From Hyphomonadaceae bacterium (GTDB taxonomy: Bacteria; Pseudomonadota; Alphaproteobacteria; Caulobacterales; Aquidulcibacteraceae), in the NCBI GenBank assembly GCA_016791445.1, contig JAEUMP010000006.1, positions 62,001-126,000 on the forward strand: a stretch of DNA of 64,000 bases. The letters are read 5' to 3'. Position numbers and translations under genes: made by a program. The notes beneath the pieces were generated by a model. The model saw nothing but the letters and a program-made list of their open reading frames with translations. It did not search any database and was not told the DNA's origin. Numbering within the stretch: the first letter of the stretch is position 1; each line of letters opens with the position of its first letter. This document shows, piece after piece, positions 43,072 through 51,425 of this stretch.

Positions 43072-44208
43072 ATGCCGGTCATGACCTATCTCACCACCTG
43101 CCACTTCGACTTCGGGGCGCTGAAGCAACTGGGGCCAGCGCTCAAGGCGCAGAAGGTCGCCCGACCGTTCATCGTCACCGATGCGGGGCTGAAGGCGGCG
43201 GGGCTGCTTGATCGGGCGGTCGAGGCGCTGGGCGTCGAACCCGCCGGCATCTACGCGGACACGCCCTCGAACCCCACCGAAACCGCCGCCCGCGACGCGG
43301 CGGCGCAGTACAAGGGCGCGGGCGCGGACGGAATCGTCGCGCTGGGCGGCGGCTCGTCGATGGACATGGGCAAGGCGGTCGGCCTCATGGTCACGCATGA
43401 AGGCCCCTGGGAAAAATATGGCGGCACGCAGCGCGGCACGAAGCTCATCGGCGCCATCCCGCCCGTCATCGCCATTCCGACGACGGCGGGCACGGGCTCG
43501 GAAGTCTCCGTCGGTTTCGTGCTCATCCTCGACAACGGCCGCAAGGAAACCTTCGTCAGCCCGAAGCTCATTCCGAGCGTCGCGATCTGCGATCCGGAAC
43601 TGACGCTCGGCCTGCCGCCATCGCTCACCGCCGCGACGGGCATGGATGCGATGACGCACTGCATCGAGGCGATCCTCTCGCCGGTGAACAATCCGCCCGC
43701 CGAAGCCATCGGCTATGACGGCGTGTGGCGCGGCATCGGTCAGGACATGCTCGAACGCGCGGTGGAGGACGGCAGCGACCGCGACGCGCGCTGGCATGTG
43801 ATGATGGCGAGCTATGAGGGCGCCCTCGCATTCGTGAAGGGCCTGGGCGCCGTGCATGGCCTTTCCCACGCGCTGGGCCGTATCCAGGATCTCAGGCTCC
43901 ACCACGGCACGCTCAACGCGATCATTCTCCCCCACTCCCTGCGCCAGATTCAGCAGGCCGGCGTCATGCAGGAGAAGTTCGTGCGCCTGCGTCAGGTGAT
44001 GGGCCTCGGCCCCAACGGCGACGTCGCCGACGCCATCGCCGACCTCAACCGCAAGATCGGCATCCCCGCCTCGCTCTCCGCCATCGGCGTGAAGAGCGAG
44101 CACCTCGCACCGAGCCTCGACTACGCCGTGAGCGACCTCGCAACGGCGAGCAATGCGATCAAGGCGGGGCCGGCGGAATACGAGAAGCTGTTCGAGATGA
44201 GCTTGTAA
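43072..44208 (+). CDS. Iron-containing alcohol dehydrogenase
   Basis: A 378-residue group III ADH. The NAD-binding motif is [22 protein letters not shown]. The metal site is assembled from D (AICDPELT), H ([10 protein letters not shown]), H ([11 protein letters not shown]) and H ([12 protein letters not shown]). [11 protein letters not shown] is the typical cofactor loop. The Shine-Dalgarno is CAGGAG. Members oxidise alcohols or hydroxyacids, or reduce aldehydes; the substrate is not predictable. Divergent transcription from the CoA-ester lyase operon suggests a shared carbon pathway, but that is an inference. Confidence 0.93.
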   Translation: MPVMTYLTTCHFDFGALKQLGPALKAQKVARPFIVTDAGLKAAGLLDRAVEALGVEPAGIYADTPSNPTETAARDAAAQYKGAGADGIVALGGGSSMDMGKAVGLMVTHEGPWEKYGGTQRGTKLIGAIPPVIAIPTTAGTGSEVSVGFVLILDNGRKETFVSPKLIPSVAICDPELTLGLPPSLTAATGMDAMTHCIEAILSPVNNPPAEAIGYDGVWRGIGQDMLERAVEDGSDRDARWHVMMASYEGALAFVKGLGAVHGLSHALGRIQDLRLHHGTLNAIILPHSLRQIQQAGVMQEKFVRLRQVMGLGPNGDVADAIADLNRKIGIPASLSAIGVKSEHLAPSLDYAVSDLATASNAIKAGPAEYEKLFEMSL

Positions 44209-44235
44209 CGCGTTCCAACTTGCGGCTGCCTTCGA

Positions 44236-45090
44236 TCAATTCACCCGCGCGAGGAAATCCACGATCGGCAGCCAGGCGCTCGGCTCTTCCAGCGTCGGGG
44301 CGTGGCCGACATTGGGGACTTCGGCGACTTCGAGGTCTTCCTTGATCGCCTGCATCTCCCGCACGCCGTCGCGGGAGAGGATGTCGCTCAACGCGCCGCG
44401 CACGACGAGCGTCGGGATCGGCTCGAGCGCCTTGAACACCGGGCGCATGTCCGGCGTGGCGGCGCCCGGCGCGATGGGTTGCGAGATGGCGGGATCGTAG
44501 TCGAGTTCGAGGCGGCCGTCGGCGCGCTTCCTGTAGGTGCGCTTCGCGAAGGTCATCCAGAAATCCGCGTCGGCGCCTGGAAACGCCTGCCCTTGCAGAT
44601 GCGCCACCGCCGCTGCGGCGTCTTCCCAGGTGGCGCGCGGCTCTGTCTTGCCGACATAGGCGAGGATGCGGGCAATGCCGCGCGGATCGATCACCGGGCC
44701 GATGTCGTTGAGGATCGCGGCTTCCACCCGGTCCGGCGCCGTGGCGGCGGCGATCATCGTGATGAGCCCGCCCATCGACGTGCCGAGCCACACCGCGCGA
44801 TCGATCTTCAGGTGATCGAGCACCTTGATCGCATCTTGCGCATACGTCAGCGGCGTGTAGCGCGCGGGCGTCGCATCCCAGTCCGAGCGCCCGCGACCGC
44901 GCACATCCATCGCGATCGCGCGCCGGCCGAGCTCGGCGATGCGTGGCGCGACGACTTCGAAATCCGATGAATTGCGCGTCAGTCCGTGCAGGCACAGCAC
45001 CGGTATGCCGAGCACGGGTTCGACCGGTGCATAATCGCGCACGAACAGGCCCAAGCCGTCCGTGGAACGCACCGTGATTTCGTCCGCCAT
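44236..45090 (-). CDS. Alpha/beta hydrolase
   Basis: 284 residues from the ATG at 45090 (MADEITVRSTDGLGL). Oxyanion-loop region PVLCLHGLTRNSSDFE, nucleophile elbow LGTSMGGLIT (Ser in G-T-S-M-G), and terminal catalytic histidine in EVPNVGHAPTL are all seen. An Asp in the family position (GALSDILSRDG) is a likely acid. The enzyme is soluble with no signal peptide. Many relatives are esterases or haloalkane/epoxide hydrolases; no specific substrate can be given. The stop is convergent with that of the Fe-ADH gene (27 bp gap). Confidence 0.9.
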   Translation of the reverse strand: MADEITVRSTDGLGLFVRDYAPVEPVLGIPVLCLHGLTRNSSDFEVVAPRIAELGRRAIAMDVRGRGRSDWDATPARYTPLTYAQDAIKVLDHLKIDRAVWLGTSMGGLITMIAAATAPDRVEAAILNDIGPVIDPRGIARILAYVGKTEPRATWEDAAAAVAHLQGQAFPGADADFWMTFAKRTYRKRADGRLELDYDPAISQPIAPGAATPDMRPVFKALEPIPTLVVRGALSDILSRDGVREMQAIKEDLEVAEVPNVGHAPTLEEPSAWLPIVDFLARVN

Positions 45091-45172
45091 GCCTTGTCCT
45101 TCGTCCGAGAGCGCGCCTTCGTGCCGCGCATCGCGCGTCGCGTAAAGCGTGCTCCCCCGCGACACGACCCGC

Positions 45173-45757
45173 CTACTTCTTCTCGACGTCCGCGATGACG
45201 TTCGCATCCGCATATTGCACGCCGCGCATCGCGCGAATCTTGCGGATCCAGCGGTCCGAGGTGCGCGTCACCTGCGCGCGCGGAACGCGGGTGCAATGCG
45301 CGAGCACGATCTCGGCGCCGCCGATCGTGAAGCGCGCGAAGCACAAGCCGGCGAATTCGCTGCGCTGACGCAAGGTCGTGCGCACGAGCGCCTCGGCCTC
45401 GGACTGACGTCCCTGCGCCCAGAGGTCGTGCGCGCGACCGAGTGGATGCGTCGGCGAGAAGCGCACGAGGAACTCGAGATTTGGGTTTTGCGGAACCTCA
45501 TTCGCGCGCGGCGGCGCGGGCTTGACGACCGCGACAGGCGGCGGACCGTCCGCACTGGCGGCGTCGACTGCCGGGATCGGCACGGTCGCACCGACGGACG
45601 GCGCCGGATTCACCGTGGCGCTCACTGCAGACGTTTCGACGGCGGGCTGTGTCGCCGGCGGCGTCTCATCCCCGCCAGCGAAGACGAGCGCGAGCGCCAC
45701 CGCCAGCGCGGCGCCGCCGCCTGCGAGACCGAACGTGCGCACCTGATTGTCATCCAT
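45173..45757 (-). CDS. Membrane-anchored protein with Pro-rich linker, unknown function
   Basis: 194 residues. One N-terminal transmembrane helix (TFGLAGGGAALAVALALVFAGG) is followed by a Thr/Val/Pro/Ala-rich periplasmic linker (PPATQPAVETSAVSATV). A C-terminal compact domain of about 100 residues with two cysteines (GLCFARF and LAHCTRV) ends VIADVEKK. The domain is not recognised. It lies 87 bp downstream of the subtilase lipoprotein gene in the same direction, so both may be co-expressed in the cell envelope. Confidence 0.7.
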   Translation of the reverse strand: MDDNQVRTFGLAGGGAALAVALALVFAGGDETPPATQPAVETSAVSATVNPAPSVGATVPIPAVDAASADGPPPVAVVKPAPPRANEVPQNPNLEFLVRFSPTHPLGRAHDLWAQGRQSEAEALVRTTLRQRSEFAGLCFARFTIGGAEIVLAHCTRVPRAQVTRTSDRWIRKIRAMRGVQYADANVIADVEKK

Positions 45758-45844
45758 GCCGGCGCGCTCCTGATCGCCCGCGATCGATGACGCGAGCGTG
45801 ACCGGAGACGACGGCGCCGTCCAGTACCCGCCCCATGCGCGCGA

Positions 45845-47890
45845 TCAGCGTCCTCCCGCCGGCGTCACAGGCGCCGCCCCGGGCGGCGCAGCGCGCGCGA
45901 GATCAAGCATGCCGCGCCCGCACTGGCGCATGCACCGCCCCGGCGAACCCGGAATGGGCGTCGCGTTCGCGTTGCGCGCGCATTCGATGGCGCACTGCTG
46001 GTTCGCGTCGATCGGCCCGAGGGCGCGGGTGAGCAGCAGCGATTCGAGTTCCCGCCCACGCACGCCATATTGCGACTGCAGCAGCGCGAGCGCGGCGGCG
46101 ACGTGCGGCGCCGCCATCGAGGTTCCTTGCAGGAACCCGTAGTGGCAGGTCTGCGCCGCCTGGCGGGTCTCGGGGTCGTAGCAGTCCTTCGTCGTGGTGC
46201 GCGTGGAGAGCACGCCGTCCGGACGCCCGTCGCCGTCGGAATCCGCGAACACGTCCCCGCCCGGCGCGAGCACGTCGATGCCGGGTCCGAAATTCGAATA
46301 GAAGGCGAGACCGCCGCGCGCATCGTTCGCCGCCACGGTGATGACATTCCTGCAGTTCGCCGGTGCGTAGTTCGCCACCGCGTTCGATTTGTTGCCTGCC
46401 GCAACCACGATCACCGCGCCGCGCGCCACCGCCGCATCGATCGCCGACTGCATCGACGCCGGACACGGTATCTGCACCGACAGGCTCATGTTGATGATGT
46501 CGGCGGGGTTTGCGTTGACGATCTGCTCGCCGCCTTCCGTCACCGCCGGCGCGACGCCCGCCGCCCAGCGAATCGCGTTGACGATGTCCTCGAGTTCACC
46601 GCCGCAGCGGCCGATGGCGCGGATCGGGACGATCGTCACGTTCCACGCGCCGCCGGCGACGCCGCGCTTGTCGTTGGTGACGGCGGCGCCCACCGTCCCG
46701 GCGACGTGCGTGCCGTGGTAGGAGTTCTCCTTGCCCGCGCCGCAGGCGTCTCCCACATCGTTCGGATCACGGTCGATGCCGTCGCCATCGCCGGCGCGAT
46801 CATAGTCGGTGACCAGATCGATGCCCGGCGCGATGTTGGCGTTGCTGCGCATGTCGGGATGCGCAAGCTCGATGCCGGTGTCGATCACCGCCACGCGCAC
46901 CGCGCGACGGCCCACCTGCCGCGCACTCGTCCAGAAGGACTCGAATCCAGCGCCGCCCGGCGACTGACCGGCGCCTGTCCCACGCGGGCGCAAGCCCCAC
47001 TGGAACGCATAGAGCGGATCGTTGGGCAGCGCGCCGGTCGCGACGATCTCGGCGCCCGGATTGGCCGGCGCGCTCGGCGCCGTCGTGCCCGGCGCCGTGG
47101 ACGTCGGCGTCGTCGAGCCATCCTTCTTTTTCGAGAAGAACGGCAAGCGGTCGAATCCGACGTCCACCACATAGTTCTTTTCGACATAGGCGAATTGCCG
47201 CGACGCCTGCAGCCGCTCCAGCGTGCAGATCGTCTTCAGCGTGAGGTCGGCGTCGAGTTGCGCGGTCGTCACATTGCGCGGACACCTTTGGCCGGTGTCG
47301 ACCACGGCCTGGGGTTCCGCCGCCGCTTCGGCCGGCTCGACGCCCGCCTCGGGCGCGGCGGCTTGCGCGAAGCGCGGCAGACCGATGGGACTCGCCGTGT
47401 TCGCGGGCGTCAGATCGATCTTCACCACGCCGGACGGATTGACGATGATCGCGCCATCCACCTTGAGGCGGTCGAGCACGGTGCGCGCGTCACGCGTCGC
47501 TTCCTCGACGGCGTTCTCGATGGCTTTCGCTTCAAGCCGCTGGTCCAGCATCTGCGGCGAACCGTCGGGCGCAAAGCGCGACATCATCCGCATGCCGAGT
47601 TCGCTGGCCGCCTGCGCCAGCTCATCGTCGACCTTCGCGCCGATCAGGATCTCGCCGGGCACGAATTTCACCGGCTCCGGCGCCACGATCAGCGCCATCG
47701 CCTCATCCGGCATCAACACGGCGCCGCCCATGCTGCGCGCTTCAGGCGCCACCGAGGACAGCGCGGCGGGCCCCGGCGTCTCCGGCGCGCCGACCTTTTC
47801 GAGCACCCGCCCGATCTGGTCGCAGGCCATGAGCGCGATCACCGGCGCGAGCGCGAGGGCGATGCGTGCGGCGCGAAACTTTCCGGACAT
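45845..47890 (-). CDS. Subtilisin-like S8 serine peptidase, lipoprotein
   Basis: 681 residues. A lipobox (ALMACDQ) makes it a likely envelope lipoprotein. A ~300-residue N-terminal region with proline-rich linkers includes a possible inhibitor-type prodomain (FVPGEILIGAKVDDELAQ). The S8 catalytic domain follows: Asp in RVAVIDTGIELAHPDM, His in NSYHGTHVAGTVG, and Ser in LQGTSMAAPHVAAALAL. An Asn oxyanion residue lies in VVAAGNKSNAV. A C-terminal cysteine-containing tail (GRCMRQCGRG) may form a disulfide. It probably degrades or processes extracytoplasmic proteins; the target is unknown. Confidence 0.93.
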   Translation of the reverse strand: MSGKFRAARIALALAPVIALMACDQIGRVLEKVGAPETPGPAALSSVAPEARSMGGAVLMPDEAMALIVAPEPVKFVPGEILIGAKVDDELAQAASELGMRMMSRFAPDGSPQMLDQRLEAKAIENAVEEATRDARTVLDRLKVDGAIIVNPSGVVKIDLTPANTASPIGLPRFAQAAAPEAGVEPAEAAAEPQAVVDTGQRCPRNVTTAQLDADLTLKTICTLERLQASRQFAYVEKNYVVDVGFDRLPFFSKKKDGSTTPTSTAPGTTAPSAPANPGAEIVATGALPNDPLYAFQWGLRPRGTGAGQSPGGAGFESFWTSARQVGRRAVRVAVIDTGIELAHPDMRSNANIAPGIDLVTDYDRAGDGDGIDRDPNDVGDACGAGKENSYHGTHVAGTVGAAVTNDKRGVAGGAWNVTIVPIRAIGRCGGELEDIVNAIRWAAGVAPAVTEGGEQIVNANPADIINMSLSVQIPCPASMQSAIDAAVARGAVIVVAAGNKSNAVANYAPANCRNVITVAANDARGGLAFYSNFGPGIDVLAPGGDVFADSDGDGRPDGVLSTRTTTKDCYDPETRQAAQTCHYGFLQGTSMAAPHVAAALALLQSQYGVRGRELESLLLTRALGPIDANQQCAIECARNANATPIPGSPGRCMRQCGRGMLDLARAAPPGAAPVTPAGGR

Positions 47891-48045
47891 GATCGCTCCC
47901 CGACCGAATTGGATGGCCTGTCTTTACCCCTGACGGCCTGCGTGACAAGCCAGCACCGGCTTTGGTCCGTTTTGTGGCCGCTCCCCACGCCCCTTTGGCG
48001 GGAGGGCTACGGATTTGCGACGATTTCTGCTGTAGTGTCAGGGAC

Positions 48046-48735
48046 ATGACCGCCTACCCCATCGCCCCGAGCGCCGCCGAAGCGATCGCCGACGACGCGC
48101 CCGTGGCGCGGACGGCGACGACGGCGGCCGAGAAGTCGGGCGGGCTGGTCTTTCTGGCGTCAGAAGAGCTGCCGGGCGCGCATGCGGACATCGCGGCGGC
48201 CGAAGCGGCGGTGCCCGGCCTCTATGGCGACGGACGGTTCGAGCTGATCTGGCGCGACGACGCCTGGCGTGTCGTCATCCGCTACTGGCGCCCCGCCCCG
48301 CCCGCTCCCGTCGCGCGCAATGTGGCGACGGCGGCGAGGCGTCCCATCGGCGTCGCGCGCACGCCGGAAGACGCGCAGCGCATTCTCGATGCGCCGGCTG
48401 AACTCGTCGCCGAGCCGCTGCCGAAGCTGTTCCGCAACGTCGTGCGCGCGCGCGCACAATGGCGCGATCAACTCGCCAACGGGCTCGCGAAACTGGAAGA
48501 GCGCGAGGGCGGTTTCGCCATCGTGCTCCACTACTGGCGCCCTGTCGCGGTGCCGGGCCGCAAGACGTCGCTCGCGCCGGCCGAACGCGAGGAACTCGCG
48601 GAGCGCGCAGCGGCGCCCATGCGCGGGGCGAATCCGCAAGCCGATCCCTATGTGGGCCTCTTCGAGCGCCTCGCGCCGGAAAATCCCGCCATTGTGCTCG
48701 CCGAGGAAGGCGACGGGCGTACGCGCGGCGAATAA
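48046..48735 (+). CDS. Hypothetical protein with a degenerate internal duplication
   Basis: 229 residues from the ATG at 48046. Two halves each contain a short beta unit that ends with an aromatic YWRP signature: WRVVIRYWRPAPPAP at about residues 75-90 and FAIVLHYWRPVAVPG at about 165-180. The first is preceded by a small-residue segment (VFLASEELPGAHADI) and the second by a charged helix (FRNVVRARAQWRDQL). No signal peptide, membrane segment or known family is apparent. It is divergent from the subtilase gene and followed by an SDR gene in the same direction after 68 bp. Confidence 0.65.
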   Translation: MTAYPIAPSAAEAIADDAPVARTATTAAEKSGGLVFLASEELPGAHADIAAAEAAVPGLYGDGRFELIWRDDAWRVVIRYWRPAPPAPVARNVATAARRPIGVARTPEDAQRILDAPAELVAEPLPKLFRNVVRARAQWRDQLANGLAKLEEREGGFAIVLHYWRPVAVPGRKTSLAPAEREELAERAAAPMRGANPQADPYVGLFERLAPENPAIVLAEEGDGRTRGE

Positions 48736-48803
48736 TTCGCGCTTCCACAGCCGTCGCCTGGCGGTCTAGGCTTCCTGCAGACAAGACATGACGGGAGGCG
48801 CGC

Positions 48804-49730
48804 ATGGCGTTCGGCGCAGAGACGACCACGGACGAGGTGCTTTCGGGCGTCGATCTCACCGGCAAGCGCTATCTCGTCACTGGCGCCTCCGCCGGCCTAG
48901 GCGTGGAGACGATCCGCGCGCTCCGGGCGCATGGGGCGGAAGTCGTCGGCACGGCGCGCGATCTCGACAAGGCGAAAGGCGCGCTGGCGAAGGCCGGCGT
49001 CGACGGCGTCGAGCTCGTGGAAGCTGATCTCGCCGATCTCGCCAGCGTGCGGCGCGGTGCAGACGCCATCGTCGCGAAGGGCAAAAGGTTCGACGCGATC
49101 ATCGGCAATGCGGGCGTCATGGCCTGCCCCGAAAGCAAGACCGCCGATGGCTTCGAAACGCAGTTCGGCACCAACCATCTCGGCCACTTCGTGTTCGTGA
49201 ACCGCGTGGCGCCGCTGCTCAACAATCCCGGGCGTGTGGTGATGCTCTCTTCTTCCGGCCACCGCTTCTGCGATGTGGACCTCGACGATCCGGGCTTCGC
49301 GAAGACCGCCTACCAGCCCTTCGTGGCCTATGGCCGCTCGAAGACCGCCAATGCGCAATTCGCCAAGGGCCTCGACATGCGCCTGCAGTCGCGCGGCGTG
49401 CGCGCCGTCGCGGTACATCCGGGCGGCATCCAGACCGAGCTGAGCCGTCACATGACGCAGGAAGCGCTCGATCAGTTGCGCAGCGCCGCCGGCAGCAGCG
49501 GCATCAAGTTCAAGACCATCCCGCAGGGCGCCGCGACATCCATCTGGGCCGCCGTTGTAGCGCCGGCGAACGAAGTGGGCGGCCAGTTCTGCCAGGACTG
49601 CGGCGTGGCCGCAATCGACGACAGCGACGCGCGCTGGGGCGGCGTGAAGAGCTATGCGCTCGATCCGAAAAAAGCCGATGCGCTGTGGGCGAAGAGCGAA
49701 GAGATGGTCGGCGAACTGTTCCGCTACTGA
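48804..49730 (+). CDS. Short-chain dehydrogenase/reductase
   Basis: 308 residues. The cofactor motif is RYLVTGASAGLG. Structural NNAG equivalent is IGNAGVMACP, and the catalytic tetrad includes S (VVMLSSSGHRF) and YxxxK (YGRSKTANAQFAK). The C-terminal part is long, as in the protochlorophyllide-reductase/WW-oxidoreductase-like SDRs, and includes GGIQTELSRHM. Cytoplasmic NAD(P)-dependent oxidoreductase; substrate unknown. GGGAGG precedes the ATG. The stop overlaps the convergent GNAT gene by 7 bp. Confidence 0.9.
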   Translation: MAFGAETTTDEVLSGVDLTGKRYLVTGASAGLGVETIRALRAHGAEVVGTARDLDKAKGALAKAGVDGVELVEADLADLASVRRGADAIVAKGKRFDAIIGNAGVMACPESKTADGFETQFGTNHLGHFVFVNRVAPLLNNPGRVVMLSSSGHRFCDVDLDDPGFAKTAYQPFVAYGRSKTANAQFAKGLDMRLQSRGVRAVAVHPGGIQTELSRHMTQEALDQLRSAAGSSGIKFKTIPQGAATSIWAAVVAPANEVGGQFCQDCGVAAIDDSDARWGGVKSYALDPKKADALWAKSEEMVGELFRY

Positions 49731-50260
49731 ACCGGCGCGATTTCCTTGTAGTAGAGCGCGGTCGCGCACGGCGTGCCGTCCGGCATCAGCGCGTAGTTCG
49801 GAATGCGGCCCGCCAGCGTCCAGCCGAGCGCGGCATAAAGGCGTTCCGCATCGTCGCTCGCGGTATCGAGATTGAGCAGAGTCTTGCCGGTGCGCGCCGC
49901 CGCCTCTTCCGCCGCGCGCATCAGCGCCGCGCCGAGCCCGCGTTTTCGCGCGCTGCGCAGCACCAGCATCTTCGAAATCTCCGCGCGGTGCGGCTGGTTC
50001 TCGATGCCCGCCGGCACAAGCTGCACAGTGCCGACGATCCGGCCATCTTCCTGCGCGGCGGCGAATACGAAGCGACCGTCCGACTCCATGCGCGACGCCA
50101 CTTCGTTCCAGAACGCGCGCGCCCGCGCCCGGTCATAGCCGGCCATGAAATTCACCGAGGCCCCGCCGTCGACGCAATCGACAAGCACCTCCGCGAGGTC
50201 TTCCGCGCCGGCGCGCACGCCCGCCGCGTCCAGCGCGATCACCTTGATGTCGTTCGTCAT
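49724..50260 (-). CDS. GNAT family N-acetyltransferase
   Basis: A 178-residue acetyltransferase with the acetyl-CoA signature RKRGLGAALMRAAEEAAARTG after strand AEISKMLVLRSA, and the closing motif TASDDAERLYAALGW. The N-terminal region is acidic. Related small GNATs act on toxins, amines or protein termini; no specific substrate is indicated. It is convergent with the SDR gene. The next gene upstream (50360) runs divergently. Confidence 0.88.
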   Translation of the reverse strand: MTNDIKVIALDAAGVRAGAEDLAEVLVDCVDGGASVNFMAGYDRARARAFWNEVASRMESDGRFVFAAAQEDGRIVGTVQLVPAGIENQPHRAEISKMLVLRSARKRGLGAALMRAAEEAAARTGKTLLNLDTASDDAERLYAALGWTLAGRIPNYALMPDGTPCATALYYKEIAPVQ

Positions 50261-50359
50261 GGCGAAACTCTCCCGCCTCGACCCATACAGCGATGCGGCG
50301 CGCCGACAATGTCGTGATCGGGTCTTGCGTCCGGAACCACGGGCGGCGATGCATCAGTG

Positions 50360-50929
50360 ATGAAAAAGCTCGCATCCCTCGCCGCCCTTGCCCTGATCGG
50401 GGCGCTCGCCTCCGCCTGCGCTACGACTCCGCCGCCGTCCCCCGCAGACGCGTACTTCAAGAACCTGCGCACCCTCTGCGGCCAGACCCACGAAGGCCGC
50501 CTCGCCACCAACGATCCCGCCGACGCGGATTTCGCCGGCAAGCACCTCGTTCTGGGCCCCGTGGACTGCGCGACCGCCGACGTGGTGCGCATTCCCTTTG
50601 CGGTCGGCGAGGACCGCTCCCGCACCTGGGTCGTCACCCGTCTCGAGGGCGACCGCGTGCGCCTGAAGCACGATCACCGCCACACCGACGGCACGGAAGA
50701 CGCGCTCTCCCAGTACGGCGGCGACAGCATCGACGCCGGCACGGCGACGCGGCAGAGCTTCCCGGTCGACGCCTTCACCCGAGAGCTTTTCATCGCGCAG
50801 AACATTCCGCGCTCGCTGCCGAATGTGTGGAGCGTGGACATCGAGCCCGGCAAGCGCTTCGGCTACGAACTCAAGCGGCCGGGCCGCCTCTTCCAGGTCG
50901 AGTTCGACCTCGCCGCCGCGTCGGACTGA
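50360..50929 (+). CDS. Small lipoprotein, unknown function
   Basis: 189 residues. A clear lipobox (GALASACA) gives Cys at about residue 20 of the ATG-initiated frame (an in-frame GTG lies 3 bp upstream). The mature protein has two cysteines (LRTLCGQTHE, LGPVDCATAD) and a beta-rich centre (TWVVTRLEGDRVRLKHDH) with HDHRH. The C-terminal half (LFIAQNIPRSLPNVWSVDIEPG) looks like a soluble globular domain. Family not recognised by me. It is followed by the VOC gene at 119 bp in the same direction. Confidence 0.75.
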   Translation: MKKLASLAALALIGALASACATTPPPSPADAYFKNLRTLCGQTHEGRLATNDPADADFAGKHLVLGPVDCATADVVRIPFAVGEDRSRTWVVTRLEGDRVRLKHDHRHTDGTEDALSQYGGDSIDAGTATRQSFPVDAFTRELFIAQNIPRSLPNVWSVDIEPGKRFGYELKRPGRLFQVEFDLAAASD

Positions 50930-51047
50930 CGCGCCCCTCGTTGACGCAAGGGATGACCCTGGAGGTCATTGTCATCGCCCCGATCTTCGCGCATGTGCCT
51001 GCCCTGCGGCGGCGCGCAACGACGCCGCTCAGTCCGGGAGGAATTTC

Positions 51048-51422
51048 ATGTTTTCGCACATCATGATCGGCACCAACGATCTCGACCGCTCGAAGGCGTT
51101 CTACGACAAGCTGCTCGGCACGCTCGGCGTCGGTCCCTCGGTCGTCGACGGCCACCGCATGTTCTACCTGACGCCCACGGGCGTCTTCGCCGTGTCGAAG
51201 CCGATCGACGGCAAGCCCGCGACCTTCGCCAACGGCGGCACCATCGGTTTTGCGTGCAGCTCCCCCGAACAGGCGGACGCCTGGCATGCGGCGGGCGTCG
51301 CCGCCGGCGGCACGACGTGCGAAGATCCGCCCGGCGTGCGTGAAGGCGGCATGGGCAAGATGTATCTCGCCTATCTGCGCGATCCCGACGGCAACAAGCT
51401 CTGCGCGCTGCACCGCATGTAA
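51048..51422 (+). CDS. VOC (glyoxalase/bleomycin resistance) family protein
   Basis: 124 residues with a GGGAGG Shine-Dalgarno. The vicinal-oxygen-chelate fold is visible: FSHIMIGTNDLDRSKAFYDKLLG (metal-binding His), FYLTPTGVFAVSK, then GTIGFACSSPEQADAWH and YLAYLRDPDGNKLCAL (Glu/His-type metal position and DPDGN turn). It resembles small single-domain VOC lyases in many alphaproteobacteria. Substrate unknown. It is convergent with pbpC (3 bp gap). Confidence 0.9.
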   Translation: MFSHIMIGTNDLDRSKAFYDKLLGTLGVGPSVVDGHRMFYLTPTGVFAVSKPIDGKPATFANGGTIGFACSSPEQADAWHAAGVAAGGTTCEDPPGVREGGMGKMYLAYLRDPDGNKLCALHRM

Positions 51423-51425
51423 GGC

